DNA of 64,000 bases from Paenibacillus cymbidii (GCF_004764705.1 NZ_SHLX01000011.1:62001-126000), one strand, 5' to 3'. Numbered from the stretch's first letter, positions 26,181-35,040 are shown. Notes: a model not told the origin generated them from the sequence alone. Numbers and translations are program-made.

Positions 26181-27326
26181 ATGAAGTCGATGGCTTATTA
26201 TCGGCCCGGCACAAGCGCCGGTCTCCGGCGCAAGCGAGGCGCGGCGACGGGAGCCGGCCGCTCCGCACCGCGTCCGCGCGCTCGCGGCGTGTATCGTCCC
26301 CCCGCTGCGAGAGGAATGAGGAGGCGGTCCGGTTTATATGCCGGCGCCTTTACGGCCGGCGTTCGCTCGGGTATGGCGCTGCGCGGGACCGATCCGGCGG
26401 AAATGGCGAAACGGCTGAATGGCAGCTTCGCGCAGTGGATCTTGCCGCGCATGGGCCGCCATGTGTCATGGCCGGCGTATTGGGCGGCGCACCGCCGGTT
26501 CGTTCGCGGCGCCGGCAGCGTGCGGTCCGGGCTGGCGCTGCGGCGGGTGCTGCTGCCGACCTTGCGGCAGACGGCGGCTATCGTTTCGCCGCAGGCGCAC
26601 AACGAAGAGGCAACGCTTGTTGGCGTATTGGACCAACTGGAACGGTTGCCGCTGGCGGAAATTGTCGTCGTGGTGGGGGGAGCGGCAAGCGGCAGCTTCA
26701 AGGCGGCACGCAATCATCCGGCGCGGCCGATCGTCGTCCATTGCGACAGCGAGCTGGGGCCGGATGTCGGCCGGGCAATCGGCGCGCAAATCGTGACGGC
26801 CGATATTGTGCTGTTTCTCGGCGGGGATGCCCCCGTTCAAGCGGAGAAGCTGGTGCCGTTCGTTTATGCGATCGAACGCGGCGCGGATGTGGCGCTCAAC
26901 AACGTGAATCCGTTTATGCCCGTCTTCACCGCCCGGGACCCGGTATCCATGGTCAAAGAATTCGTCAACCGTACTTATGACCGCGGCGACCTTGGCGTCA
27001 ATTCATTGGCGGCCCTTCCGTATGCTCTTTCGCGCAAAGCGCTGAAAACGATCGGCGCGACGAATTTGATCGTGCCGCCCAAGGCGCAAGCTATCGCGAT
27101 GAAGGAGCGATTGAAAATCGTCGCTCCGGCGAGCGTCCGCGTTTCCCGATTCGGCCGGGGACGGGCGCAGCAGCTTCATCGCCGTTCGTCGCCCTTGGCA
27201 GAGGAAGCGGGCGTCGGCGATCATCTGGAGGCGCTGGACTACATGATGGCCATGAAGGGCGAACGGCTGCAGTTCAAGGACGCCTTGCGCAAACGCGACC
27301 AAACCGCAGCGAGGCCGACGCCATGA
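26181..27326 (+). CDS. Degenerate GT2-like protein with Arg/Gly-rich N-terminal tail
   Basis: A 381-residue protein. Residues 1-~50 are rich in Arg, Gly and Ala; residues 51-64 read GLYAGAFTAGVRSG, a glycine-periodic segment resembling the tags of the CgeB-like proteins downstream. Residues ~130-360 align with the GT2 paralogue just upstream, including the closing GVGDHLEALDYMM. The catalytic positions are altered: VVANGCKDGSD becomes VVVGGAASGSF, and the D-x-D strand LLFTDADIVI becomes VLFLGGDAPV. The fold is probably kept without normal metal/nucleotide binding, suggesting a scaffold or partner subunit. It starts 5 bp after the upstream gene and overlaps the next by 4 bp. Confidence 0.75.
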   Translation: MKSMAYYRPGTSAGLRRKRGAATGAGRSAPRPRARGVYRPPAARGMRRRSGLYAGAFTAGVRSGMALRGTDPAEMAKRLNGSFAQWILPRMGRHVSWPAYWAAHRRFVRGAGSVRSGLALRRVLLPTLRQTAAIVSPQAHNEEATLVGVLDQLERLPLAEIVVVVGGAASGSFKAARNHPARPIVVHCDSELGPDVGRAIGAQIVTADIVLFLGGDAPVQAEKLVPFVYAIERGADVALNNVNPFMPVFTARDPVSMVKEFVNRTYDRGDLGVNSLAALPYALSRKALKTIGATNLIVPPKAQAIAMKERLKIVAPASVRVSRFGRGRAQQLHRRSSPLAEEAGVGDHLEALDYMMAMKGERLQFKDALRKRDQTAARPTP

Positions 27327-28072
27327 GTACAACCCTGAAAACAAGCATCGTCATTCCCACTTGCAATGGCAACGATTTGCTCGCGGAATGCATTGCCGCG
27401 ATTCGCACCCATACGCATACGCCTTACGAGCTGATCGTCGTCGACAACGGGTCCTCCGACGGCACGACAGCCTGGTGCAGAACGCAGAAGCAGCTGACGC
27501 TCGTCTCGATGCCGTCGAACCGCGGCTTTCCGTCGGCATGCAACGCGGGGCTGCGGCTCGCTGTCGGCGATGTGCTGCTGCTCATGAACAACGACGTTGT
27601 CGTCGGCCGGAACTGGCTCGACAACCTGCTTCGGGCGCTTGCGAGCCGCGCCGACATCGGCATGGTCGGTCCGATGACCAACTACGTATCCGGCCGGCAG
27701 TTTCGGGAAGCGGACTACGAGTCGATGGCCCAATTCCAGCAGGCAGCCGAATCGTTCAATCGTTCGGATCCGCAGCGGTGGAGCGAAACGAAACGGCTGG
27801 TCGGTTTTTGTCTGGCGTTCAAACGCGAGCTGGCCGAACGTATCGGCTACCTGGACGAACGGTTTTCGCCCGGCCATTACGAAGACGACGATTATTGCTA
27901 CCGGGCGCGGCGAACCGGCTATCGGCTGCTGATCGCAGGGGATACGATCGTTCATCACCACGGCAGCTCCAGTTTCCGCAAATTGGCTCCCGAACGGATC
28001 GTGAAGCTGATCGACAGCAATTGGCGGAAGTTTATGGACAAATGGGGGATCGACCCGCGGCAATATATTTGA
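27323..28072 (+). CDS. GT2-family glycosyltransferase (rhamnosyltransferase-like)
   Basis: A 249-residue GT2 transferase with intact motifs: TSIVIPTCNGNDLLAECI, IVVDNGSSDGTT, the metal motif LLLMNNDVVV and the acceptor-side HYEDDDYCYRARRTGY, as in WsaE/rhamnosyltransferase-like proteins that elongate surface glycans. ATG 27323 overlaps the preceding stop by 4 bp (ATGA), implying translational coupling. It should transfer a nucleotide sugar in the cytoplasm or mother cell; donor unknown, perhaps the sugars made by the two nucleotidyltransferases in this operon. Confidence 0.85.
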   Translation: MSTTLKTSIVIPTCNGNDLLAECIAAIRTHTHTPYELIVVDNGSSDGTTAWCRTQKQLTLVSMPSNRGFPSACNAGLRLAVGDVLLLMNNDVVVGRNWLDNLLRALASRADIGMVGPMTNYVSGRQFREADYESMAQFQQAAESFNRSDPQRWSETKRLVGFCLAFKRELAERIGYLDERFSPGHYEDDDYCYRARRTGYRLLIAGDTIVHHHGSSSFRKLAPERIVKLIDSNWRKFMDKWGIDPRQYI

Positions 28073-28110
28073 TCGGCTGCGGCGGAGGAGAAACGGAAGG
28101 AGGACGTACG

Positions 28111-28854
28111 ATGAAAGGCATCATTCTCGCCGGCGGGCAGGGAACGCGGCTGTTTCCGCTGACGAAGCTCATCAACAAGCATCTGCTTCCGGTCGGCCGC
28201 TATCCGATGATTCACTATGCCATCGCCAAACTGTGCGAGGCGGACATCCGCGACATCATGATCGTCATCGGCAAGCAGTCGGCCGGCGTTTATATGGACT
28301 ATTTGGGCAGCGGTCACGACTTTGGAGCGGAGTTGACGTTTCGGATCCAGGAAGAGGCAGGCGGCATCGCCGAGGCGTTGCTGCTGGCGGAATCGTTCAT
28401 TCCTTCCGGGGACAAATTCGTAACGCTGCTCGGCGACAATTTATTCGAGGATTCGCTCGCCGGTCCGATCGCGGCGTTCGGACAGCAGCGGGGAGGCGCC
28501 AAGGTGATGCTGAAGACGGTCGAAGACGCGAGAAGATATGGCGTGCCGACATTCGAGCGCGGGCAAATCGCCGCGATCCAGGAGAAGCCGAAACAGCCGC
28601 CCACCAATTATTGCGTCACGGGCATCTACATGTACGATTCGAGCGTGTTTGGCGTCATCCGCGGCATCCAGCCCTCCGCGCGCGGAGAGCTGGAAATTAC
28701 TGACGTCAACAACGTTTATGCGAGCCGGGGGACACTGACGTTTGACGTGCTCGGCGGCTGGTGGATCGATGCCGGCACGTTCGAATCGTTGGCGGAGGCG
28801 TCCCGATTAACGACGAAGAAGACAAGGAGGACAGAGGAGTGCACGGAGCGGTAG
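28111..28854 (+). CDS. Sugar-1-phosphate nucleotidylyltransferase (RmlA/SpsI-like)
   Basis: A 247-residue enzyme with the signature GIILAGGQGTRLFPLT, the Lys-containing NKHLLPVG, the metal-site Asp of LLGDNLFED and VEKP-like IQEKPKQP. It makes dTDP- or UDP-activated sugar from NTP and a hexose-1-phosphate. The relatives I recall are RmlA glucose-1-phosphate thymidylyltransferases, including SpsI of the B. subtilis spore polysaccharide locus. No rmlB, rmlC or rmlD lies in the window, so the rest of a dTDP-sugar path would be elsewhere. I chose ATG 28111 because AAGGAGG lies 8 nt upstream. The 3' end overlaps the next gene by 16 bp. Confidence 0.85.
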   Translation: MKGIILAGGQGTRLFPLTKLINKHLLPVGRYPMIHYAIAKLCEADIRDIMIVIGKQSAGVYMDYLGSGHDFGAELTFRIQEEAGGIAEALLLAESFIPSGDKFVTLLGDNLFEDSLAGPIAAFGQQRGGAKVMLKTVEDARRYGVPTFERGQIAAIQEKPKQPPTNYCVTGIYMYDSSVFGVIRGIQPSARGELEITDVNNVYASRGTLTFDVLGGWWIDAGTFESLAEASRLTTKKTRRTEECTER

Positions 28855-29942
28855 CGGCGGCGTATGGCGACGGGCAGGCGGCGGGATTCCGCGACGGTTA
28901 TGCCGAAGGGAGGCGGCTTGGCTTATGCGAATCGGTTATCCGGCACATCGAATTGCCTCCGGAGAAACGGTACGACTTGCATGTGCTTTACGTGGAAGAA
29001 GGACTGTTTGCGCTGAACGAAGGCATCAAGGACGGATTGTCCGGCCTTGTGCGCCAATTGACATGCTGTCATCCGCGGCAAATTACGGCGGAGAAGATCG
29101 CCGAGATGAAACCCGATCTTGTGATTGTGCTGAACGGCATCCATGAATTTCCCGCCGAACAGGCGGCGCGCGTTCGCTCCTACGGCATTCCGACGGCCGT
29201 CTGGTTTGCGGACGATCCTTATTTCACCGACGTCACGGCAAATATTGCACGGCAGTACGATTTTGTCTTCACCCACGAGCTGAGCTGCATTCCGTTCTAC
29301 AGGTCGGCCGGCTGCAAGCGCGTGTTCCATTTGCCGCTGGCCGCCGCGCCCGTCACGTTCCACCCGAAACGCACCGATCCGAAATACCGCTCCGACATAT
29401 GCTTCATCGGCACCGCCTTCTGGAACCGGGTGCGCTTCTTCGACAAGCTGGCGCCTTATTTGATCGGCAAACGGCTCGTGATGGCCGGCGGACTATGGAA
29501 CCGGCTCAAGCAGTACGACAGAATGGCCGGCAGCATTATCCTCGCAGGCGTTCCGCTTGCGGAGTCGGTGCATTATTACAATGGGGCCAAAATCGTCATC
29601 AACCTGCACCGCTCCACCGACGACGGCGAACATAACCGCAACAGCCTCGGCCTGCCGGGACTGTCGATCAATCCGCGAACATTCGAAATTTCGGCCTGCG
29701 GCACGCTGCAGCTGACCGATATACGCCCGGATTTGCGCGATTACTATACGCCCGGCTACGACATCGAGACCTATGAATCCGAAAGCGAGCTGATTAGCAA
29801 AATCGATTATTATTTGCAGCACGACGATCAGCGCCTGACGATTGCCGCCAGAGGGTTGCGGCAGACGCTTGGCGCGCATACGTATCACGGCCGGCTGATC
29901 CGTTTGCTCGATACCATGTTGCTAGAAGGAAATCGCGTGTAA
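28839..29942 (+). CDS. CgeB-like glycosyltransferase with Gly/aromatic N-terminal tag (1)
   Basis: A 367-residue protein from GTG 28839 (AAGGAGG 8 nt upstream). Residues 12-28 form a four-residue-period tag, GQAAGFRDGYAEGRRLG, followed by CESVIRH. The rest is a GT-B-like fold of the spore-maturation CgeB family: KPDLVIVLNG, TAVWFADDPY, CFIGTAFWNRVRFF and the closing PRTFEISACGTLQLTD. CgeB in B. subtilis is linked to the outer spore layer and its polysaccharide. The next gene is a paralogue (same SVI-R segment, same FIG-A-WNR strand). It should act as a glycosyltransferase on the spore surface or in the mother cell; donor unknown. Confidence 0.8.
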   Translation: MHGAVAAAYGDGQAAGFRDGYAEGRRLGLCESVIRHIELPPEKRYDLHVLYVEEGLFALNEGIKDGLSGLVRQLTCCHPRQITAEKIAEMKPDLVIVLNGIHEFPAEQAARVRSYGIPTAVWFADDPYFTDVTANIARQYDFVFTHELSCIPFYRSAGCKRVFHLPLAAAPVTFHPKRTDPKYRSDICFIGTAFWNRVRFFDKLAPYLIGKRLVMAGGLWNRLKQYDRMAGSIILAGVPLAESVHYYNGAKIVINLHRSTDDGEHNRNSLGLPGLSINPRTFEISACGTLQLTDIRPDLRDYYTPGYDIETYESESELISKIDYYLQHDDQRLTIAARGLRQTLGAHTYHGRLIRLLDTMLLEGNRV

Positions 29943-29964
29943 CGCGCGTGCGGGAGGGGACAGG

Positions 29965-31158
29965 ATGAAGGGCGCCAAGCAACCGAAGCATCATGCGGCG
30001 CCGCCGCAAGCTGTAACCGATGCCGTACGGGCATCGCGGGCGGAGGCGTATGCGAACGGCCGCCTGGCTGGTTATGCGGCAGGAACGAAGCACGGCTTCC
30101 ATTACGGCATGAGCCAATCCGTCATAAGCCGGTACCGGGCGGAGCCGGGCACGCCGAAGCACAGCGTACGCGTGCTTTACGTCACGACAGGCAAAGGGTT
30201 TCCTTATTCGCCGATCGACGAGGCGGTCATCGCTTCGCTGCAGGAAGGCGTGGCGGCTTTTTCGGCGACTCCGCCCGACAGCAATATTGCGGCGGCTGTC
30301 AAAAAATTCAAGCCCGATTTGCTGCTGGTGATGGAAGGCATGCGGCTGCCTGCCGAGCAGGCGATCGCCGTCCGGGAGAAAGGCGTTCGCACCGCGGTCT
30401 GGTTTACCGACGATCCGTATTATACGGATCACACCGCCGGCATCGCACCCTATTACGAGTTCGTGTTTACGCTGGAAATCAATTGCGTGCCGTTTTATTC
30501 CTCGCTTGGCTGCAAGAAGGTGTTTTATTTGCCGCTCGGCGCCAATCCGAACGTGTTCCAGCCGTACCGTGTCGACAACGGATATCGTCGGGACGTCAGC
30601 TTCATCGGGTCCGCTTATTGGAACCGGGTCGCTTTTTTCGATTCCATCGCTCCGGCGCTGATCGACAAACAGGCGTTCATTTCGGGTTTATGGTGGGATC
30701 GACTGAAAAGCTACCGGCAGCTGATGGACAAAATCGGGTTGAATCACTGGATGACGCCCGAAGAAACGGCCAAATATTATTTCGGCTCAAGCGTCGTCAT
30801 CAATCTGCATCGCGCGCACGACGACGAATCCTACAACCATAACAGCCGCAAGCTGCCGGCGATGTCGGTCAATCCGCGCACTTTCGAAATTGCGGCCTCC
30901 GGCGCCTTCCAACTGACCGACGAGCGTCAGGATCTGCGCAATATGTACGAAATCGGCAAAGAAATCGTGACTTACGATTCCCCCGAGGACCTGCTCGCAA
31001 AAATGAACTACTACATGGAGCACGAGGAAGAGCGGCGGGAAATCGCCGTCCGCGGGTTGGCCAGAACGCTGCGCGACCATACGTATCGCAAGAGGCTCGA
31101 TACGATGCTGAACATCGTATTCGGTCAATTCGAACAAGGAGGCGTACCCGAGGCATGA
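29965..31158 (+). CDS. CgeB-like glycosyltransferase with Gly/aromatic N-terminal tag (2)
   Basis: A 397-residue paralogue of the preceding protein. The tag at residues 32-48 is GRLAGYAAGTKHGFHYG, followed by MSQSVISR. Family segments match one by one: KPDLLLVMEGM, TAVWFTDDPYYTD, SFIGSAYWNRVAFF, VINLHRAHDD and NPRTFEIAASGAFQLTDE. ATG 29965 has GGGAGGGGACAGG upstream. Its stop overlaps the next start (ATGA, 31155-31158). Two non-identical CgeB-like enzymes side by side suggest a repeating or two-sugar addition. Activity is inferred from the fold only. Confidence 0.8.
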   Translation: MKGAKQPKHHAAPPQAVTDAVRASRAEAYANGRLAGYAAGTKHGFHYGMSQSVISRYRAEPGTPKHSVRVLYVTTGKGFPYSPIDEAVIASLQEGVAAFSATPPDSNIAAAVKKFKPDLLLVMEGMRLPAEQAIAVREKGVRTAVWFTDDPYYTDHTAGIAPYYEFVFTLEINCVPFYSSLGCKKVFYLPLGANPNVFQPYRVDNGYRRDVSFIGSAYWNRVAFFDSIAPALIDKQAFISGLWWDRLKSYRQLMDKIGLNHWMTPEETAKYYFGSSVVINLHRAHDDESYNHNSRKLPAMSVNPRTFEIAASGAFQLTDERQDLRNMYEIGKEIVTYDSPEDLLAKMNYYMEHEEERREIAVRGLARTLRDHTYRKRLDTMLNIVFGQFEQGGVPEA

Positions 31159-31499
31159 AGAGGAAGAAGCTGACGATTCGCAAACGGCGAATCCCGCGTT
31201 CGCGGACCCGACTTGGCCGTAGCCGCAAGCGTCTGCGGCAAGCTGTTCCGGCAAGCAGGCGCGGCGTCAAACGGCCTTTGCGCGAAGCGCGCAGACGGCG
31301 GTTGCGTCGGTTGCGCCTGCGGCGTTTGCATAGGCAACGTTTGGCGCGAGCAAAGCGTCTCAGGCCGGTCGCGGCGGAAGAGCAGCCGGCGGTCCGGCAG
31401 GATGAATACAGCGACTATTACAACCGCGGCTACAACGAAGCGTACGAGGAAGGATTCCAGCAAGGATACGCGGCGGGCTCCGCCGTCCAGCTGCCGTAG
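31155..31499 (+). CDS. Small Arg-rich protein with C-terminal Gly/Tyr tag
   Basis: A 114-residue protein with no family I recognise. Residues 1-~70 are about one-third Arg plus Lys (RRRLRRLRLRRLHRQRLARA). Residues 91-108 read RGYNEAYEEGFQQGYAAG, the same (G-[YF]-x-x)n pattern found in the N-termini of the two CgeB-like proteins. Its ATG overlaps the stop of the second CgeB-like gene. The highly basic tract recalls CotG/CotB-type spore-coat proteins and could bind an anionic polysaccharide or the coat; the tag may bring the transferases together. Codon use is strongly GC-rich, but ATGA coupling and conservation of the tag argue that it is a real gene. Confidence 0.65.
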   Translation: MKRKKLTIRKRRIPRSRTRLGRSRKRLRQAVPASRRGVKRPLREARRRRLRRLRLRRLHRQRLARAKRLRPVAAEEQPAVRQDEYSDYYNRGYNEAYEEGFQQGYAAGSAVQLP

Positions 31500-31565
31500 C
31501 GGCGGTCCGGCGGTCGAACCGCCGGCGTATAACGGATCCTGCTGCGAGGAAGGAAGGGAGCGGCA

Positions 31566-32591
31566 TTGAATATCGTCATCATGGCGGGCGGCAAAGGAAC
31601 GCGCTTCTGGCCGCGCAGCATCGAGGAGCGGCCCAAGCAATTTCTTGCCCTGACCTCGCAGGAAACGATGCTTCAGAGCACCTACGCCCGCTTTCGCCGG
31701 TGGCTGCCGGCGGAGAACATCCATATCGTCACATCGCAATCGTATTTGCCTCTCGTCCACGAGCAGCTTCCCGCGCTGGACGCGGCACAAACGATCGCCG
31801 AACCCGCCCAGCGCGACACGGCACCGTGCATCGCGCTTGCCGCCTGCCTGTTTCTGCGCAGCGGCAGCGACGACGTGATCGCAACCGTGCCTTCGGATCA
31901 ATACATCCCGGACGACGATGCGCTGCGCGAAGCGCTGGAGCAAGCGGCGATTGCGGCGGCGGCCGAACCGGTCATCGTGACGCTCGGCATCGTGCCGACC
32001 CGGCCCGAATCGGGCTACGGCTACATCGAGCTGGATGCTCCTCACGCGATCGGCCGGATCGGCGCCGTCAAATCGTTTATCGAGAAGCCGGAGCAAGATC
32101 GGGCTGCCGAGCTGATTCGCAGCAAGCACGTGCTTTGGAACAGCGGCATCTATATTTGGAAGCCTTCGACCGTAGCTTCTTATATGAAGCGATTCGCGCC
32201 GGACATGTGGCGGCGCGTAGAGGCGTATGCCGACGACGAGGCAAACGCGCCGCTTTATTGCGGCATACCGAAACAGTCGATCGACTATGCCGTGATCGAA
32301 AAGGCCGAGCGGATTTATTCGATCCCGGTCGCTTTCGAATGGGACGACGTGGGCGCCTGGACGTCGCTGGAACGAATATTTGCTCCCGATGAAGCGGGCA
32401 ATATTGCGCAAGGGGACGTCACGCTGCTAAACGCCGCGGACAATATCGTCTACAGCGAAGACCAGCGTACGATCGTCATCGGAGCCCGCGATCTGATCGT
32501 CGTGGCGACAAGACACGGCTTGCTCGTCTGCGACAAGAGCGAGGAGCAGAAGATCAAGCTTGCGCTCGAACGATTCGGCAAAAAAGAGTGA
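31566..32591 (+). CDS. manC: Mannose-1-phosphate guanylyltransferase
   Basis: A 341-residue enzyme that makes GDP-mannose from GTP and mannose-1-phosphate. Motifs: IVIMAGGKGTRFWPRS, RPKQFLAL, EPAQRDTAPCIALAA, VPSDQYI, FIEKPEQ, the substrate-binding WNSGIYIW and FEWDDVGAW. It lacks the C-terminal isomerase half of bifunctional ManC/AlgA, so it is the short form. TTG 31566 has GAAGGAAGGG upstream. It feeds the next gene, a GDP-mannose dehydratase-type enzyme, and any mannosyltransferases in the operon. Confidence 0.9.
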   Translation: MNIVIMAGGKGTRFWPRSIEERPKQFLALTSQETMLQSTYARFRRWLPAENIHIVTSQSYLPLVHEQLPALDAAQTIAEPAQRDTAPCIALAACLFLRSGSDDVIATVPSDQYIPDDDALREALEQAAIAAAAEPVIVTLGIVPTRPESGYGYIELDAPHAIGRIGAVKSFIEKPEQDRAAELIRSKHVLWNSGIYIWKPSTVASYMKRFAPDMWRRVEAYADDEANAPLYCGIPKQSIDYAVIEKAERIYSIPVAFEWDDVGAWTSLERIFAPDEAGNIAQGDVTLLNAADNIVYSEDQRTIVIGARDLIVVATRHGLLVCDKSEEQKIKLALERFGKKE

Positions 32592-32610
32592 TCCGGGAGG
32601 AGAAGCGAAT

Positions 32611-33561
32611 ATGAAAGCACTCATTACGGGAATAACCGGATTCGTCGGCAGCCATATGGCGGAATATTTGCTGCAGCGCGGCGTCGACGTTTACGGCACG
32701 ATTCGCAACCGAAGCCGGATGGAGCATATCGCGGATATTGCCGACGACATCCAGCTGGCCGAATGCGAGCTGCGCGATCCGTATTCGGTTCAGCATCTGG
32801 TGGAGGAGATCAAGCCGGATCTGATTTTCCATCTGGCGGCGCAAAGCTTCGTCCCGACTTCCTGGAATTCGCCGATCGACACGATTCACAACAACGTGGC
32901 CGGACAGGTCAATATTATGGAAGCGATGCGCCGTTTCGACAACGGCTGCAAGCTGCAGATCGCATGCTCGAGCGAACAATACGGCTATGTCGAGCCGCAT
33001 GAAACGCCGATCAAGGAAACGAATCCGCTGCGCCCGCTCAGCCCTTACGCGGTAAGCAAAGTGGCGCAGGAATATTTGGGCTATCAGTATTTCCGCAGCT
33101 ACGGGCTTCATATCGTGCCGACCCGGACATTTAATCATACGGGGCCGAGGCGCGGGGAACATTTCGTCACGTCGAATTTCGCCAAACAAATCGCCGAAAT
33201 CGAAAAGGGCCGCAAGCCTCCCGTGCTGTTCGTCGGCAATCTCGACGCGAAGCGCGATTTCACCGACGTGCGCGACGTGGTGCGCGCCTACTGGCTGGCG
33301 CTGGAGAAAGGGGAGGCGGGCGAAACGTACAATATCGCCTCCGGGACGTGCATCACGATTCGCGACATGCTGCAGATGCTCATTTCGCTCAGCACGGTCG
33401 ATATCGAGGTGCAGCTCGATCCGAACCGGCTTCGTCCGTCCGACGTGGAAATTTTGTACGGGGATTACGGCAAGTTCCATGGGCAAACCGGCTGGCAGCC
33501 GGAAATTCCGTTCGCTCAGACGATGGAGGACCTGCTCGATTATTGGCGCCGGCATGACTGA
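32611..33561 (+). CDS. GDP-mannose 4,6-dehydratase / GDP-4-keto-6-deoxymannose reductase family SDR
   Basis: A 316-residue extended SDR. GITGFVGSHMAEYL binds NAD(P); the active site has SSEQYG and YAVSK; TFNHTGPRRGEHFV and the C-terminal GQTGWQPEIPF match the GDP-mannose branch. The product would be GDP-4-keto-6-deoxymannose or, if it is the reductase (Rmd type), GDP-D-rhamnose. The length is nearer Rmd than classical Gmd (~340-370), so I leave both open. I chose ATG 32611 because GGGAGG lies 9 nt upstream. With manC it supplies a deoxyhexose donor for the surrounding transferases. Confidence 0.8.
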   Translation: MKALITGITGFVGSHMAEYLLQRGVDVYGTIRNRSRMEHIADIADDIQLAECELRDPYSVQHLVEEIKPDLIFHLAAQSFVPTSWNSPIDTIHNNVAGQVNIMEAMRRFDNGCKLQIACSSEQYGYVEPHETPIKETNPLRPLSPYAVSKVAQEYLGYQYFRSYGLHIVPTRTFNHTGPRRGEHFVTSNFAKQIAEIEKGRKPPVLFVGNLDAKRDFTDVRDVVRAYWLALEKGEAGETYNIASGTCITIRDMLQMLISLSTVDIEVQLDPNRLRPSDVEILYGDYGKFHGQTGWQPEIPFAQTMEDLLDYWRRHD

Positions 33562-33591
33562 CGGCGCATCACAGCAAGGGAGGGAGCCGGA

Positions 33592-35040
33592 ATGGCGAAA
33601 TTAGCCGCAGCCGCCGAAACGAAACGTCGGCGGAAACGTACGCCGGCGCTTCGCCGTCTCCGCGCGGCCGCCGGCGCGCGTCCGAAACGGCGGAGTCGTA
33701 GATTGCCACATGGAGCGATTGCGGCCGGCAAGAAGAGGGTATCATCCAAGCTGCTTCGTCTCCGCCGGAAGAAGCGCCTGTCGCGCCGCTTGTTGCGGCG
33801 TGCCGGCAGACGGGTTCGCTTGCGCCGCTCCGCGTCGCTCGCCGCTGCAGCCCGAGCGGCGGCAGCCGCAGCGGGGCCGGCTGTCGAGCTTGCTCCCGTC
33901 CAGCCGGCCGCCAAACTGCTGCCGGACGGCGGCGTGAACCTGATCGGCTTCCTGCGTTCGGAGATCGGGCTCGGCGAGTCGGTGCGGCTTGCCGCCCGAT
34001 CGCTGACGACAGCGAATGTACCGTTCGGCATTCTCGATTATAAGGAAGCGGTTTCCGAAGGCATGGGCGATACGAGCTGGGCGCACAAAGAAATCGCCGA
34101 ACCGCTGTACCGCGCCAATGTGTTTCACATGAATGCGGACGCCATGCCGCACCTGCACCGCTTTTACGGTCATTCCTTGTGGCATGACCGGTACAACATC
34201 GGCGTCTGGCACTGGGAGCTGCCGGAGTTCCCGGTCGAATTTATGGACGGGTTCGATTACGTGCAAGAGCTGTGGGCTCCTTCCCGGTTCATCCAGCAGG
34301 TGATGGAGAAAGTGGCGGCCATTCCCGTCGTTTATGTGCCGCACGGCGTTGAGGTGACGATCGATCCGAACAAAAACCGGGATTATTTTGCGCTTCCCCA
34401 TGACCGCTTCCTGTTCTATATGATGTACGACGCGCAAAGCCATACGCTGCGCAAAAACCCGCTAGGCGCGATTCAGGCGTTTACCGCCGCCTTCGGCAAA
34501 GACGATCCGAGCGTCGGCCTCGTGCTCAAGGTGAACAATCGCAATGTGTGGCCGCAGGATTTTGCGCCGATTGCGGCGCTTATCGAGGGAAGAAGCAACG
34601 TCTTCCTGATCGATCAGGTGATGCGGCGGATCGACGTCAACTCGCTGCTGAACGCTACCGACTGCTATGTGTCGTTGCACCGGGCCGAAGGCTTCGGGCT
34701 CGGTTTGGCGGAAGCCATGTATCTGGGCAAACCGGTTATTGGCACGAACTGGTCGGGCAACATCGACTTCATGAACGAACGCAACTCTTGTCCGGTTTCC
34801 TATCGGCTCGTTCCGGTTGGGCTCGATTGGGCGGCCTATCGCGCGCATCAAATTTGGGCCGAGCCGGATCTGGCGCAGGCGGCGGCGTACATGAAGAAAC
34901 TGGTGCAGGACCGGCGATGGGCGCAGCAAATTGCGCTCGAAGGACAGCAGACGATTCGCACCGCCTTCTCGCCGGCTGTGTCGGGGGAACGGATGAAGCA
35001 GCGGCTGGCTGAACTCGGCTGCTTATATGCGGCGAGGTGA
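33592..35040 (+). CDS. GT4-family glycosyltransferase with ~100-residue Arg/Lys-rich N-terminus
   Basis: A 482-residue protein. Residues 1-~95 are extremely basic and Ala-rich (e.g. RLRRKKRLSRRLLRRAGRR), followed by a Pro/Ala linker. From ~110 on it is a GT4 transferase of the mannosyltransferase-like group: NLIGFLRSEIGLGESVRL, VYVPHGVEV, SLHRAEGFGLGLAEAM with the E-x7-E sugar-nucleotide motif, and GKPVIGTNWSGNIDFM. ATG 33592 follows GGGAGGGAG. The catalytic part looks complete. The basic extension is not part of the GT4 fold and resembles the tails of two other proteins of this operon; it may tether the enzyme to the spore coat or to an anionic glycan. Confidence 0.82.
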   Translation: MAKLAAAAETKRRRKRTPALRRLRAAAGARPKRRSRRLPHGAIAAGKKRVSSKLLRLRRKKRLSRRLLRRAGRRVRLRRSASLAAAARAAAAAAGPAVELAPVQPAAKLLPDGGVNLIGFLRSEIGLGESVRLAARSLTTANVPFGILDYKEAVSEGMGDTSWAHKEIAEPLYRANVFHMNADAMPHLHRFYGHSLWHDRYNIGVWHWELPEFPVEFMDGFDYVQELWAPSRFIQQVMEKVAAIPVVYVPHGVEVTIDPNKNRDYFALPHDRFLFYMMYDAQSHTLRKNPLGAIQAFTAAFGKDDPSVGLVLKVNNRNVWPQDFAPIAALIEGRSNVFLIDQVMRRIDVNSLLNATDCYVSLHRAEGFGLGLAEAMYLGKPVIGTNWSGNIDFMNERNSCPVSYRLVPVGLDWAAYRAHQIWAEPDLAQAAAYMKKLVQDRRWAQQIALEGQQTIRTAFSPAVSGERMKQRLAELGCLYAAR

